NCBI GenBank assembly: GCA_963749675.1
Contig: CAVVNT010000010.1
Location: 248,001-312,000 of the forward strand
DNA from: Roseitranquillus sp963749675
Lineage (GTDB): Bacteria > Pseudomonadota > Alphaproteobacteria > Rhodobacterales > Rhodobacteraceae
DNA length: 64,000 bases
Reading direction: 5' to 3'
The notes beneath the pieces are model-generated. The model searched no databases. It saw only the letters and a program-made list of their open reading frames with translations, and was not told where the DNA came from. Of the stretch, positions 28,456 through 36,481 are shown one piece after another. Position numbers and translations under genes: made by a program. Each line of letters opens with the position of its first letter. Within the stretch, counting starts at the first letter, position 1.

Positions 28456-28965
28456 ATGGCTGTGGCGGAGACGACGAAGACGATTGCCGAAGGCGACCGG
28501 CTGCCCGGCGCGACCCTAATGAGGGTCGGCTCGAACGGCCCCGAGAAGGTCGAGCTTGGTCCGCTGCTCGAGGCGCGGAGGGTGGTGCTGTTCGGGGTGC
28601 CGGGCGCTTTTACGCCGACCTGTCACTCCGCGCACATGCCGAGCTTCGTGCGGACGCGGGATGCGTTCGCGGAAAAGGGAGTTGACGAGGTCATATGCGT
28701 GTCGGTCAACGACCCGTTCGTGCTCAAGGTGTGGGACGAGGCGACCGGGGCGGATGAGGCCGGCATCACCCTCCTCGCCGATCCCGAAGCGGCGTTCACC
28801 CGCGCCATCGGCATGGTCTTCGACGCGCCGCCGGCGGGGCTGATCGGCCGCTCGCAGCGCTATGCGATGGTCGTCGAAGATGGCGTCGTCCAGACGCTGC
28901 ATCTTGAGACGGCGCGTGGCGTCTGCGAGGTGACGGCCGGCGAATCGCTGCTCGCGACGCTCTAG
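28456..28965 (+). CDS. Peroxiredoxin (Prx5/AhpE-like, redoxin family)
   Basis: Thiol peroxidase of 169 residues that reduces H2O2 and organic peroxides. The peroxidatic Cys56 lies in PGAFTPTCHSAHMPSF. Further cysteines at 81 and 157 (ETARGVCEV) could provide a resolving partner; glutaredoxin-dependent Prx5 proteins are the closest type. AGAGAGGA at 28443-28450 supports ATG 28456. It is divergent from rsmD, and the left inverted repeat of an IS630 relic begins at the last base of its stop codon, so the element lies directly against the gene. Confidence 0.93.
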   Translation: MAVAETTKTIAEGDRLPGATLMRVGSNGPEKVELGPLLEARRVVLFGVPGAFTPTCHSAHMPSFVRTRDAFAEKGVDEVICVSVNDPFVLKVWDEATGADEAGITLLADPEAAFTRAIGMVFDAPPAGLIGRSQRYAMVVEDGVVQTLHLETARGVCEVTAGESLLATL

Positions 28966-28975
28966 AGCGTGTCGC
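28965..28975 (+). repeat. Left inverted repeat of the IS630 relic
   Basis: GAGCGTGTCGC, the exact reverse complement of GCGACACGCTC at 29507-29517. Both copies are near a TCTAGAGCG string. The left copy follows a TA, the usual IS630 target. Confidence 0.5.
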
Positions 28976-29450
28976 GTGGACGGTTCCGTATCCTGCTGCT
29001 TGGAAATAGTTGAAGCAGTCCTCCTCGGAGAAGAGATCGCAGACTTTGCCGGCGGCGGCCCGGAGGTCGTCGCAGCGCGGCGGCTTTTCGGATCAGAGCC
29101 TTGAGCTTGGAGAAGGCCATCTCAATCGGGTTGGGATCCGGGCTGCAAGGCGGCGGGAAGAGGAACCGGGCGCCGCCGCTTTTAAGTCGTCGCCGCGCAC
29201 GGGCTCTTGTGGCTGGACAACTGTCGAGGATCACGACGAGGTCGGGACGAGCCGGGTTTGATCGAGCATCTCGCGACTCATCGCCCCGTCGATCACCCAC
29301 GGTGCGTCGAGCCGGTTGTGTCCAGAGCCGCGACGAAGGTCTGGCGGCGGGCGATCCGGACGCGGCGCGCCACCCCCATCGATCAGCGCTGCGGCGCGCG
29401 CTCGCAGCGCCATTGGATGCGGTTCGCCCATCCTGATCCCCTGCATCTGC
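28976..29450 (-). mobile_element. IS630-family transposase relic, internally deleted and frameshifted
   Basis: Remains of an IS630-type DDE transposase on the minus strand. The start MGEPHPMALRARAAALIDGG (from about 29427) matches the helix-turn-helix beginning of the family and then jumps directly to LDAPWVIDGAMSREMLDQTRLVPTSS from the catalytic half, so the centre is missing. Another frame carries DLVVILDS, then CSPDPNPIEMAFSKLKALIRKAAA (the terminal DDE block with Asp and Glu), and a third frame holds the SEEDCFNYFQAAGY-like end. It cannot encode an active enzyme. It separates the peroxiredoxin from the alcohol dehydrogenase operon. Confidence 0.75.
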
Positions 29451-29506
29451 CTCAACGGCAGAAAATCACGACCGTCTCACCAGGGGCATCCCGAATCCGA
29501 TCTAGA

Positions 29507-29517
29507 GCGACACGCTC
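29507..29517 (-). repeat. Right inverted repeat of the IS630 relic
   Basis: GCGACACGCTC, complementary to the left copy at 28965-28975. No flanking TA follows on this side, so the outer boundary is altered or the true end lies a few bases away. Confidence 0.5.
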
Positions 29518-29723
29518 GGGGCCGACCTTCGGGACATGCGGCCCGCGCGTGCGTTGGCCGCCGTTCATCTCGGGGTGAAGATGGCGTGCTGCAGATGACA
29601 GGCGCCATCTACCCGCCGCAAGGATCCGCCCGAAATGCTTTCCAGATGGCTAACGCCGCACAAATTATACTTATGGATCAACGTTTTATAGGTTTTTCTA
29701 CGCGCGAACACCCCCACCGGGAC
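29518..29723. other. Intergenic, includes an AT-rich pocket
   Basis: About 200 bases with no gene. Bases 29655-29700 are unusually AT-rich for this window and include a perfect TATAAT on the minus strand (29669-29664), pointing toward the IS630 relic. I see no convincing -35 box at the right distance. Confidence 0.4.
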
Positions 29724-30873
29724 CTATCCGATCGCCTCCACGAACAGCGCCCGCACGTTCGCCTCGGTCAGCGTCACCGGATTGCCACCGCAGGACGGGT
29801 CCGCCAGCGCCAACGGCACCAGCTCGTCGACCCGATCCGCCCGGACGCCCATCTCGGCCAGCGTCCCGGGAATCCCGACCTCCGCCCGCAGGCCCATCGC
29901 CGCGTCGAAGAACGCGTCGAAGCTGTCGCCGATGCCCAGATACGCCGACGCCCGGCCCAGCCGGTCCTCGACCTCCGGACGGTTCAGCCGCAGCACGGCC
30001 GGCATCACCACCGCGTTCAGCGTCCCGTGGTGCAGCCCGTACACCGCACCCAGCGGATGACTGAGGGCATGGATCGCGCCCAGCCCCTTCTGGAAGGCAA
30101 CGGCGCCCATCGCCGCCGCCGCCATCATCTGCGCCCGCGCCTCGATGTCGGTGCCGTCGCGATAGGCCCGCGGCAGGCTCTCCATCACCAACCGCATCCC
30201 CTCCAGCGCGATGCCGTTGCTCATGGGGTGGAAATGCGGAGAGCAATACGCCTCGAGGCAGTGCGCGAAGGCGTCCATCCCCGTTCCCGCCGTCACCGCG
30301 GCCGGCATACCGATCGTCAGTTCCGGGTCCGCGATGACCTCGACCGGCAGCATTCGCGGGTGAAAGATGATCTTCTTCTCTTGCGTCTCGCCGTTGGTCA
30401 GCACCGCCGCGCGACCGACCTCTGAGCCCGTCCCGGCCGTCGTCGGCACCGCGACGATTGGCGCGATCGCCTCGGCGTCGGCGCGCGTCCACCAGTCGCC
30501 GACATCCTCGAAGTCCCACACAGGCCGCGTCTGCCCGCCCATGAAGGCGATCGCCTTGCCGAGATCGAGCGCCGATCCGCCGCCGAACGCCACCACCCCG
30601 TCGTGCCCGCCCGCGCGCCACGCCGCGAGGCCGGCATCGAGGTTCGAACTCGTTCGGGTTCGGATCGACCTCCGAGAACAGCGCGACGCCGAAGCCATGT
30701 TCCTCCAGCGCCGCCAGCGCCTCCCTGGCTATCGGCAGAGTGGCAAGCCCCCTGTCCGTGACGAAGAGCGGACGCCGCATCCCCGCGGCGCCGGACGCCT
30801 CCGCCAGTTCGGCGATCCGTCCAGCGCCGAAGCGGATCTTCGTCGGATAGGACCAGGTCGCCCTAGGGCTCAT
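29724..30873 (-). pseudogene. Iron-containing alcohol dehydrogenase, one frameshift
   Basis: NAD-dependent alcohol dehydrogenase of the iron-activated group III, about 382 residues. The N-terminus MSPRATWSYPTKIRFGAGRIAEL lies in one frame; near 30648 (DPNPNEFE to NLDAGLAAW) one base is missing and the rest continues in another. GGGSALDLGKAIA is the nucleotide-binding signature, and the metal histidines are in GMDAFAHCLEAY, GAIHALSHPLGA and GLHHGTLNAVV. It is the last gene of a four-gene minus-strand group with an aldehyde dehydrogenase upstream. It might reduce or oxidise the aldehyde made there. Exact substrate unknown. Confidence 0.85.
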
Positions 30874-30955
30874 CGCGCCACTCCTTCTTTGCTCCCGCCT
30901 ATATCCCCGCCGGAGGCTTCCGAAGCCAAAGCCAGGCGCCCCTGGTCGGACCGAG

Positions 30956-32334
30956 TCACGCCGCCACCTTCTTGAGATGATAGCTCTTCGGCCGCGTCAG
31001 ATTGTGGAATCCGATGACGCCCAGCGCGCCGCCGCGCCCGGTATCCTTGCAGCCCGTCCAGCAGAGGCCCGGGTCGACATAGTCCTGCCGGTTCTGGAAC
31101 ACCGTCCCGGTCTCCAGCCGCGCGCCGATCGCCTCCGCCCGGTCGGGATCGGCGGTCCAGAGGCTCGCCGTAAGACCGTAGGCGCTGTCGTTCATCAGAC
31201 GGATCGCCTCGTCGTCGTCGTCGACCGGCATGATCCCGACGACCGGGCCGAAGCTCTCCTCCCGCATCACCGCCATGTCGTGGGTGACGTCCGTCAGAAT
31301 CTGCGGCGAAAGGTACGCGCCGCCGTCGTCCGCCTGCAGCCGCGGCAGATGCGCCGTGGCGCCGGCGGCCACCGCCGCGTCCACCTGCTCCCGCACGACC
31401 TGCGCAAAGCGGACATTCGCCATCGGTCCCAGCGACGTCTCGGGGTCGAGCGGATCGCCGAGGACCAGCTTCCGCGCCTCCGCCACAGCGCCCTCGACGA
31501 AGTCGTCGTAGAGCCGGCTGTCGACGTAGATCCGCTCGATCCCGCAGCAGCACTGGCCCGAGTTGAACATCGCCCCGTCGACCAGCCCCGCGATCGCGGC
31601 GTCGAGATCGGCATCGTCCATGACATAGCCGGGGTCCTTGCCGCCGAGCTCGAGCCCCACCGGCGTGAACGTTCCCGCCGCCGCGCGCTCGATGGCCCGC
31701 CCGCCGGCAACCGAGCCGGTGAAGTTCACGAAATCGACCGCACCGCCCGAGATCAGTCACTCGGTGCCGGCGTGGTCGAGGAAGACGTTGACGAAGACGT
31801 CGTCCGGCACGCCCGCCTCGACGAAGGCGCGGACCATCCGCTCGCCCGCGAGCAGCGTCTGGGTCGCGTGCTTGATGACACCGCGTTGCCGGCGATCAGC
31901 GCCGGGGCGACGGTGTTGATCGCGGTCAGATACGGGTAGTTCCACGGCGCGATCACCAGAACAACACCGTGCGGTTCGCGCCGGATCAGGCGGCGGAACC
32001 GCGGGCTGTCCTCGATCTGGATCGGCGCAAGCGCCTCGGCCGCAATCTCCGCGACGTATTCCGTCCGCTCGCGTACCCCGCCGAACTCGCCGCCATAGCG
32101 CACCGGCCGACCCATCATCCGCGCCAGCTCCGGCACGATCTCATCGTTCATCGCACCAAGCCGTTCCATCCCGGCGAGGACCAGCCGGACACGCTCCTTC
32201 ATCGGCCGCGCCGCCCAGCCCGGCTGAGCCGCGCGCGATGCCGTGACCGCTTCGGCCGCCGTGTCCGGTGCCAGCGTCTCACGCTCGGCCACTACCGCGC
32301 CATCGATCGGCGAGATGCAGCGTAGAGTCGTCAT
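30956..32334 (-). pseudogene. Aldehyde dehydrogenase, frameshift and in-frame TGA
   Basis: NAD(P)-dependent aldehyde dehydrogenase, about 460 residues. Starts at ATG 32334 (MTTLRCISPIDGAVVAE). VIAPWNYPYLTAINTVAPALIAGNAV is the N-terminal signature; one G is missing near 31888, after which IKHATQTLLAGERMVRAF continues in another frame; a TGA at 31757-31759 then interrupts HAGTE-LISGGAVDFVNFTGSV without changing frame. GLELGGKDPGYV contains the catalytic Glu and NSGQCCCGIERIYV the catalytic Cys. It lies between a glutamine-synthetase-like gene and the iron alcohol dehydrogenase, so a gamma-glutamyl-aminoaldehyde is a plausible substrate (inference). Confidence 0.85.
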
Positions 32335-32473
32335 GATCTCTCTCCCTCCGCTTCGCAGGCGATGTTGCACCGGGCCGCGCGGGCCGCAATCCCCCTCGCC
32401 CGTGGCGCCGGCCGCGCCACCGCCGCGGTGAAGTGGGGCCATAGGCCCCGGCGAGCCGCGGCGCCACCGGTCG

Positions 32474-33833
32474 TCAGGCCAGTTCGAACCCGCGCGCAAT
32501 CTCCCAATCCGTCACCGCGGCGTCGAACGCCTCCTGCTCCCACTCCGCCGCCCGCACGTAGTGATCGACCACTGCGTCACCGAACGCCTCTCTCAGAATC
32601 TCTGGAGTCCTGCAGGGTTCGGGTCGCCGCCCTCAGAGTGCGCGGAATCTCGTCGGCCTCACCCTCGTACGCATCGCCGGTGGCGGCCGGAGCCAGGTCG
32701 TATCCGCTTTCAAGTCCGGCCAGCCCAGCCGCCAGCATCGCGGCGAGCGTCAGATAGGGGTTCAGGTCCGAGCCGCCGATACGGCACTCTACCCGTACGC
32801 CCTTCGTCCACTCGCCGACCAGGCGGAAGCCTGCGGTCCGGTTGTCGACCGACCAGACGCAGCGCGTCGGAGCGAAGGTGCTCGGCCGGAACCGCTTGTA
32901 GCTGTTGATGTAGGGCGCGAGAAAGACGGTGTATTCGGGTGCGTGCCGGATCAGCCCGGCAAGGAACCCTCGGCCGATCCCGGACAGCCCGTGCTCCGCG
33001 TCCTCTTCGAAGAACGCCGGCGCGCCGTCCCGCGTCAGCGACAGGTGGACGTGGCTGGCGCTGCCGACCTTGTCGGGATGCCACTTGGGCAGGAAGGACG
33101 CCGTGGCGCCGTTCGCCCACGCGATTTCCTTCGCCGCGTGTTTGGCGATCGTATGGTAGTCAGCGGCCAGAACGCCGTCGCCGTAGCGGACGTTCAGTTC
33201 CGCCTGGCCCGTCTCTGCCTCGCCCTTGGTTCCCTCGACCGGGATCCCGGCACCGACGAGGTGGTTGCGGAGTGGGCGCAGGATGCCCTCCTCCTTGGTC
33301 GTCTGCAAGATGTGGTAGTCCTCGTTGTAGGCCGAAATCGGGTCGAGCCGGAATCCGTTTCGCCGGATTTCCTCGGGGGTGCCGCGGAACAGGAAGAATT
33401 CGAGCTCCGTCGCCATCCGCGCGCCGAAGCCAGCCGCCTCGAGCCGGGCCAGTTGCCCCTTCAGCATCGCCCGTGGCGAGTGCGGCACAGGCTCATGCGC
33501 ATGATGATCGATGACGTCGCACAGCACCATTGCCGTCCCAGGCAGCCAAGGCACCCGGCGCATCGTGGCGAGGTCGGGGCGCAACACGTAGTCGCCATAG
33601 CCCGCCCGCCAGCTCGTCGCGGCGTAGCCCTCGACGGTGAACATGGCCAGATCGGTGGCCAGCAGGTAGTTGCAGCAATGCGTCTCCTCGTGGCCGTGGT
33701 CGAGAAAGTTCGTCACGTGCAGCCGCTTGCCCATCAAGCGCCCCTGCATGTCGACCATGCAGACCAGTACGGTGTCGATCTCGCCCGCGCCCGCGGCCTT
33801 GCGCAGCGCCTCCATCGTCAGGTTGCCCAGCAT
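32474..33833 (-). pseudogene. Glutamine synthetase-like enzyme (PuuA/GlnT type), C-terminal frameshift
   Basis: Glutamine-synthetase-fold ligase that would join glutamate to an amine using ATP, as gamma-glutamylputrescine synthetase does. About 453 residues when repaired. ATELEFFLFRG provides metal-binding Glu, HIAKHAAKE-like YHTIAKHAAKEIAW and GSASHVHLSL belong to the active site, and ECRIGGSDLNPYLTLAAMLAAGLAG is the C-terminal signature. One extra A near 32597 gives an early stop; the other frame continues as EILREAFGDAVVDHYVRAAE to TGA at 32474-32476. It sits 16 bases after a FAD oxidoreductase gene. A specific amine substrate cannot be assigned, and true ammonium assimilation is less likely. 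Confidence 0.82.
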
Positions 33834-33849
33834 CCGCCTCGTCCCCCTA

Positions 33850-34872
33850 CTATCCCTGTACCTTCGCGCGGTTCATTGCCGTCTCGACACGAAACGGCGG
33901 CGCGATCTCGTCCCGCCCCTCGACGACCAGGTCGGCCATCAGCCGCCCGACCCCGACGGCGAGCCCGAAGCCGATCTTGAACGCCCCGTTTGCAATGAAG
34001 TGCCCCGGCCGCTCCGGCAGCGGCCCCAGCACCGGCTGCCGCGTGTCGGCCCGTGGGCGGACGCCAGCCCAGCGCTCGATCACCGGAGCTCCGGCGAGCG
34101 GGGGGCATGCCTCGACTGCGGCCGCGACCAGCGCGTCGAGCTGCGCGTCGGTCCGCGTGTCGGTCCGGTCCGGTTCGGCCGTGGAGCCGAGGCCGACGGT
34201 CCCATTCGCATGCGGCACCACATAGCCACCGGGAAAATTCACCTGCCGCCGATTGCCGGCATCGTAGCCGAGCGTCGCCCCCTGCCCCTTGATCCCCTTG
34301 CCGAGGCCGAGCTCCCGCAGGCCGGCGTAGCCGGTGGCCCACACCACGGCGCCTTCGTCGGGCGCCTCGGGCACGATCTCGACGCCGCGACGACGCAGCG
34401 CCGCGGCCAGGCTCTCGGTCGCTCTCCGCGGGTGGATGCGCGCAGCCAGCGTCTCGACGGCGATCAGATCCGTGGGCGAGGGCGTCCAATCGTCCGCCGC
34501 CTCGACCTGCCACGTGCCTGCACCGTCCCATCGCGCCGCCGCGGCCTCGACCAGCGTCTTTGCGCGCGCCACAGCCACATCGTCGGCAAGTGGCATCGTC
34601 CTTTCCAGCCGGCCGTAGCCGGAGGACTGGCCGGAGACCTCGTCGACCTCCGCCCAGAAGCTCTCGGTCCCGGTGAGGCTGGCGAGCTGCAGAGCCTTCA
34701 GCGGCGACCACGGGTCCGGCATGAACGGCGTCAGCGCGCCGACGACACCACCAGACGCGCCAGCGGCGGGTCCGGCCGGGTCGACGACGCGGACACGGGC
34801 GCCGCGCGACAGGCAGGACCAGGCCACCGCCAGGCCGAAAATCCCCGCGCCGCGCACCGTCACCATTGTCAT
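33850..34872 (-). CDS. FAD-dependent oxidoreductase (DAO fold; MnmC2/ThiO-like)
   Basis: Flavoprotein of 340 residues in the D-amino-acid-oxidase fold. The dinucleotide site is VTVRGAGIFGLAVAWSCL (G-x-G-x-x-G) at the N-terminus, and AAGASGGVVGALTPFMP and the C-terminal ANGAFKIGFGLAVGVG bind FAD. ATG 34872 is behind AGGGGCGG. Two contexts compete. It is divergent from mnmD, and in enteric bacteria the MnmC protein fuses such an oxidoreductase to MnmD, so it may supply the MnmC2 reaction (removal of the carboxymethyl group from tRNA wobble uridine). It is also first in a row with a glutamine-synthetase-like gene, aldehyde dehydrogenase and alcohol dehydrogenase, where it could oxidise a glutamylated amine. 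Confidence 0.8.
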   Translation of the reverse strand: MTMVTVRGAGIFGLAVAWSCLSRGARVRVVDPAGPAAGASGGVVGALTPFMPDPWSPLKALQLASLTGTESFWAEVDEVSGQSSGYGRLERTMPLADDVAVARAKTLVEAAAARWDGAGTWQVEAADDWTPSPTDLIAVETLAARIHPRRATESLAAALRRRGVEIVPEAPDEGAVVWATGYAGLRELGLGKGIKGQGATLGYDAGNRRQVNFPGGYVVPHANGTVGLGSTAEPDRTDTRTDAQLDALVAAAVEACPPLAGAPVIERWAGVRPRADTRQPVLGPLPERPGHFIANGAFKIGFGLAVGVGRLMADLVVEGRDEIAPPFRVETAMNRAKVQG

Positions 34873-34922
34873 TCCGCCGCCCCTCGCCTTATCTCGCCGC
34901 GCCAAGCTAGGACGGAAATGCG

Positions 34923-35588
34923 GTGACGGACCAGAGCGCCGAACTCGATTGGGCGGGCGCCGTGCCTGTATCGCGCCGCTTTGCCGACCCGTACTACTCG
35001 CTGGAGGACGGTCTGGCCGAGTCGCGGCACGTCTTTCTCAGCGGCAACGAGTTGCCCGCGCGGTTCCGGCGCGGCTTCGCCATTGCGGAGCTGGGCTTCG
35101 GTACCGGCCTCAACGTCCTCGCCGCGTGGCACGCCTGGCGCGACTCCGGGATCGACGGCCCGCTGTCGGTGACGAGCTTCGAGGCCTTCCCGCTTTCGGC
35201 CGCCGATATGGAGGCTTCGCTTTCCGCCTTCCCTGACCTCGAGCCGCTGGCGCGACGGCTCCGGTTGGCATGGGCGGCGGGGACGGGCCGGGTGTCGCTG
35301 GATGGTCTGGATCTCACCGTCGTCTTCGGAGACGCACGCAAGACCCTTCCTCTGTGGCGCGGCAACGCCGATGCCTGGTTCCTCGACGGCTTCGCTCCGG
35401 CACGCAACCCCGAGCTGTGGGACCCGGCTCTGCTCGCCGAGGTCGCGCGCCATACCCGGCCCGGTGGGACGGCCGCAACCTACAGCGCCGCGGGAGGCGT
35501 GCGCCGTGCGCTGACAGCGGCGGGCTTCGAAGTGGAGCGGCGAGCCGGCTTCGGGCGCAAGCGCCACATGACCGTTGCGCGCCTGTGA
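34923..35588 (+). CDS. mnmD: tRNA (5-methylaminomethyl-2-thiouridine)(34)-methyltransferase MnmD
   Basis: SAM-dependent methyltransferase (221 residues) that finishes mnm5s2U at the wobble position of some tRNAs. It corresponds to the N-terminal half of the bifunctional MnmC. FADPYYSLEDGLAESRHVFLSGNELP and the SAM loop IAELGFGTGLNVLAAWHAW are diagnostic; the catalytic region AWFLDGFAPARNPELWDPALLAEVARHTRPGG follows. Starts with GTG 34923, since the nearby ATG is out of frame. The divergent FAD oxidoreductase 50 bases away may be its functional partner. The stop overlaps the start of the EamA gene. Confidence 0.93.
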   Translation: MTDQSAELDWAGAVPVSRRFADPYYSLEDGLAESRHVFLSGNELPARFRRGFAIAELGFGTGLNVLAAWHAWRDSGIDGPLSVTSFEAFPLSAADMEASLSAFPDLEPLARRLRLAWAAGTGRVSLDGLDLTVVFGDARKTLPLWRGNADAWFLDGFAPARNPELWDPALLAEVARHTRPGGTAATYSAAGGVRRALTAAGFEVERRAGFGRKRHMTVARL

Positions 35589-36481
35589 CGGCCGCCTCGG
35601 CGCAGCCGGACAACCGGCGCGGCATCTTCCTGATGGTCGCGACGACCTTCGTCTTCGCGCTGCAGGACGGCATCTCCCGCCACCTGGCCAGCGAGTACAA
35701 CGTCATCATGATCGTGATGATCCGCTACTGGTTCTTCGCGGCCTTCGTCATCACGGTCGCGACCCGGCAGGCCGGCGGGATCCGGACCGCCGCGGCGACG
35801 CACCTACCATGGCTGCAGGCATTCCGGGGCCTGCTGCTGGCCGCGGAGATCTGCGTGATGGTGCTAGGCTTCGTCCTGCTGGGCCTGGTGGAGAGCCACG
35901 CGGTGTTCGCGGTCTATCCGCTTCTCGTCACGGCCTTCGCGGCCCCGATCCTCGGGGAGCGATCCGGCTGGCGCCGCTGGACGGCTGTCGGCGTCGGGTT
36001 CATCGGCGTCATCATCATCCTGCGGCCGGGCGCGGGGGTCATCGACCCGGCAGCGATCGTGCCGCTCATCGCGGCGACGGCGTTCGCGCTCTATCATCTG
36101 CTAACGCGCTACGCCGGCCGGGTCGACAGCGCGGCGACCTCGTTCTTCTGGACCGGCACGGTGGGCGCGGTCTTCATGACCGCCATCGGCGTCTGGTTCT
36201 GGGAGCCGATGACCCCGCCCGATTGGGCATGGATGGCCTGCCTCTGCGTGACCGGCGCGTTCGGCCACTGGCTGCTTATCAAGACCTACGAGGTTGCCGA
36301 GGCGAGCGCGGTGCAGCCCTTCGCCTACCTGCAGCTGGTCTTCGCCTCGATCGTGGGCATCACCGTGTTCGGCGAGAGGCTGGAGCCCGCCGTCGCCCTC
36401 GGGGCGGCGATCGTCGTCGGCGCCGGCATCTTCACCTTGCTCCGGACGCGGCGGGTCAGCGCACCTTCATCTCCTCGCTGA
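35585..36481 (+). CDS. EamA/DMT family transporter
   Basis: Inner-membrane transporter of 298 residues with about ten helices arranged as two EamA repeats (residues about 12-140 and 150-290). Conserved helix ends such as AVYPLLVTAFAAPILGE and VQPFAYLQLVFASIVGITVFGE (Pro-Glu turns that close each repeat) are clear. GTG 35585 overlaps the mnmD stop (GTGA). The family exports metabolites such as amino acids or drugs; substrate not predictable. Convergent with the lytic transglycosylase, whose last codons overlap its end by 26 bases. Confidence 0.9.
   Translation: MTAASAQPDNRRGIFLMVATTFVFALQDGISRHLASEYNVIMIVMIRYWFFAAFVITVATRQAGGIRTAAATHLPWLQAFRGLLLAAEICVMVLGFVLLGLVESHAVFAVYPLLVTAFAAPILGERSGWRRWTAVGVGFIGVIIILRPGAGVIDPAAIVPLIAATAFALYHLLTRYAGRVDSAATSFFWTGTVGAVFMTAIGVWFWEPMTPPDWAWMACLCVTGAFGHWLLIKTYEVAEASAVQPFAYLQLVFASIVGITVFGERLEPAVALGAAIVVGAGIFTLLRTRRVSAPSSPR

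Noticed and set aside
34864..34925. ATG at 34918 as mnmD start
   Set aside because: It reads ATG CGG TGA and stops at once; GTG 34923 is in frame with the conserved protein.
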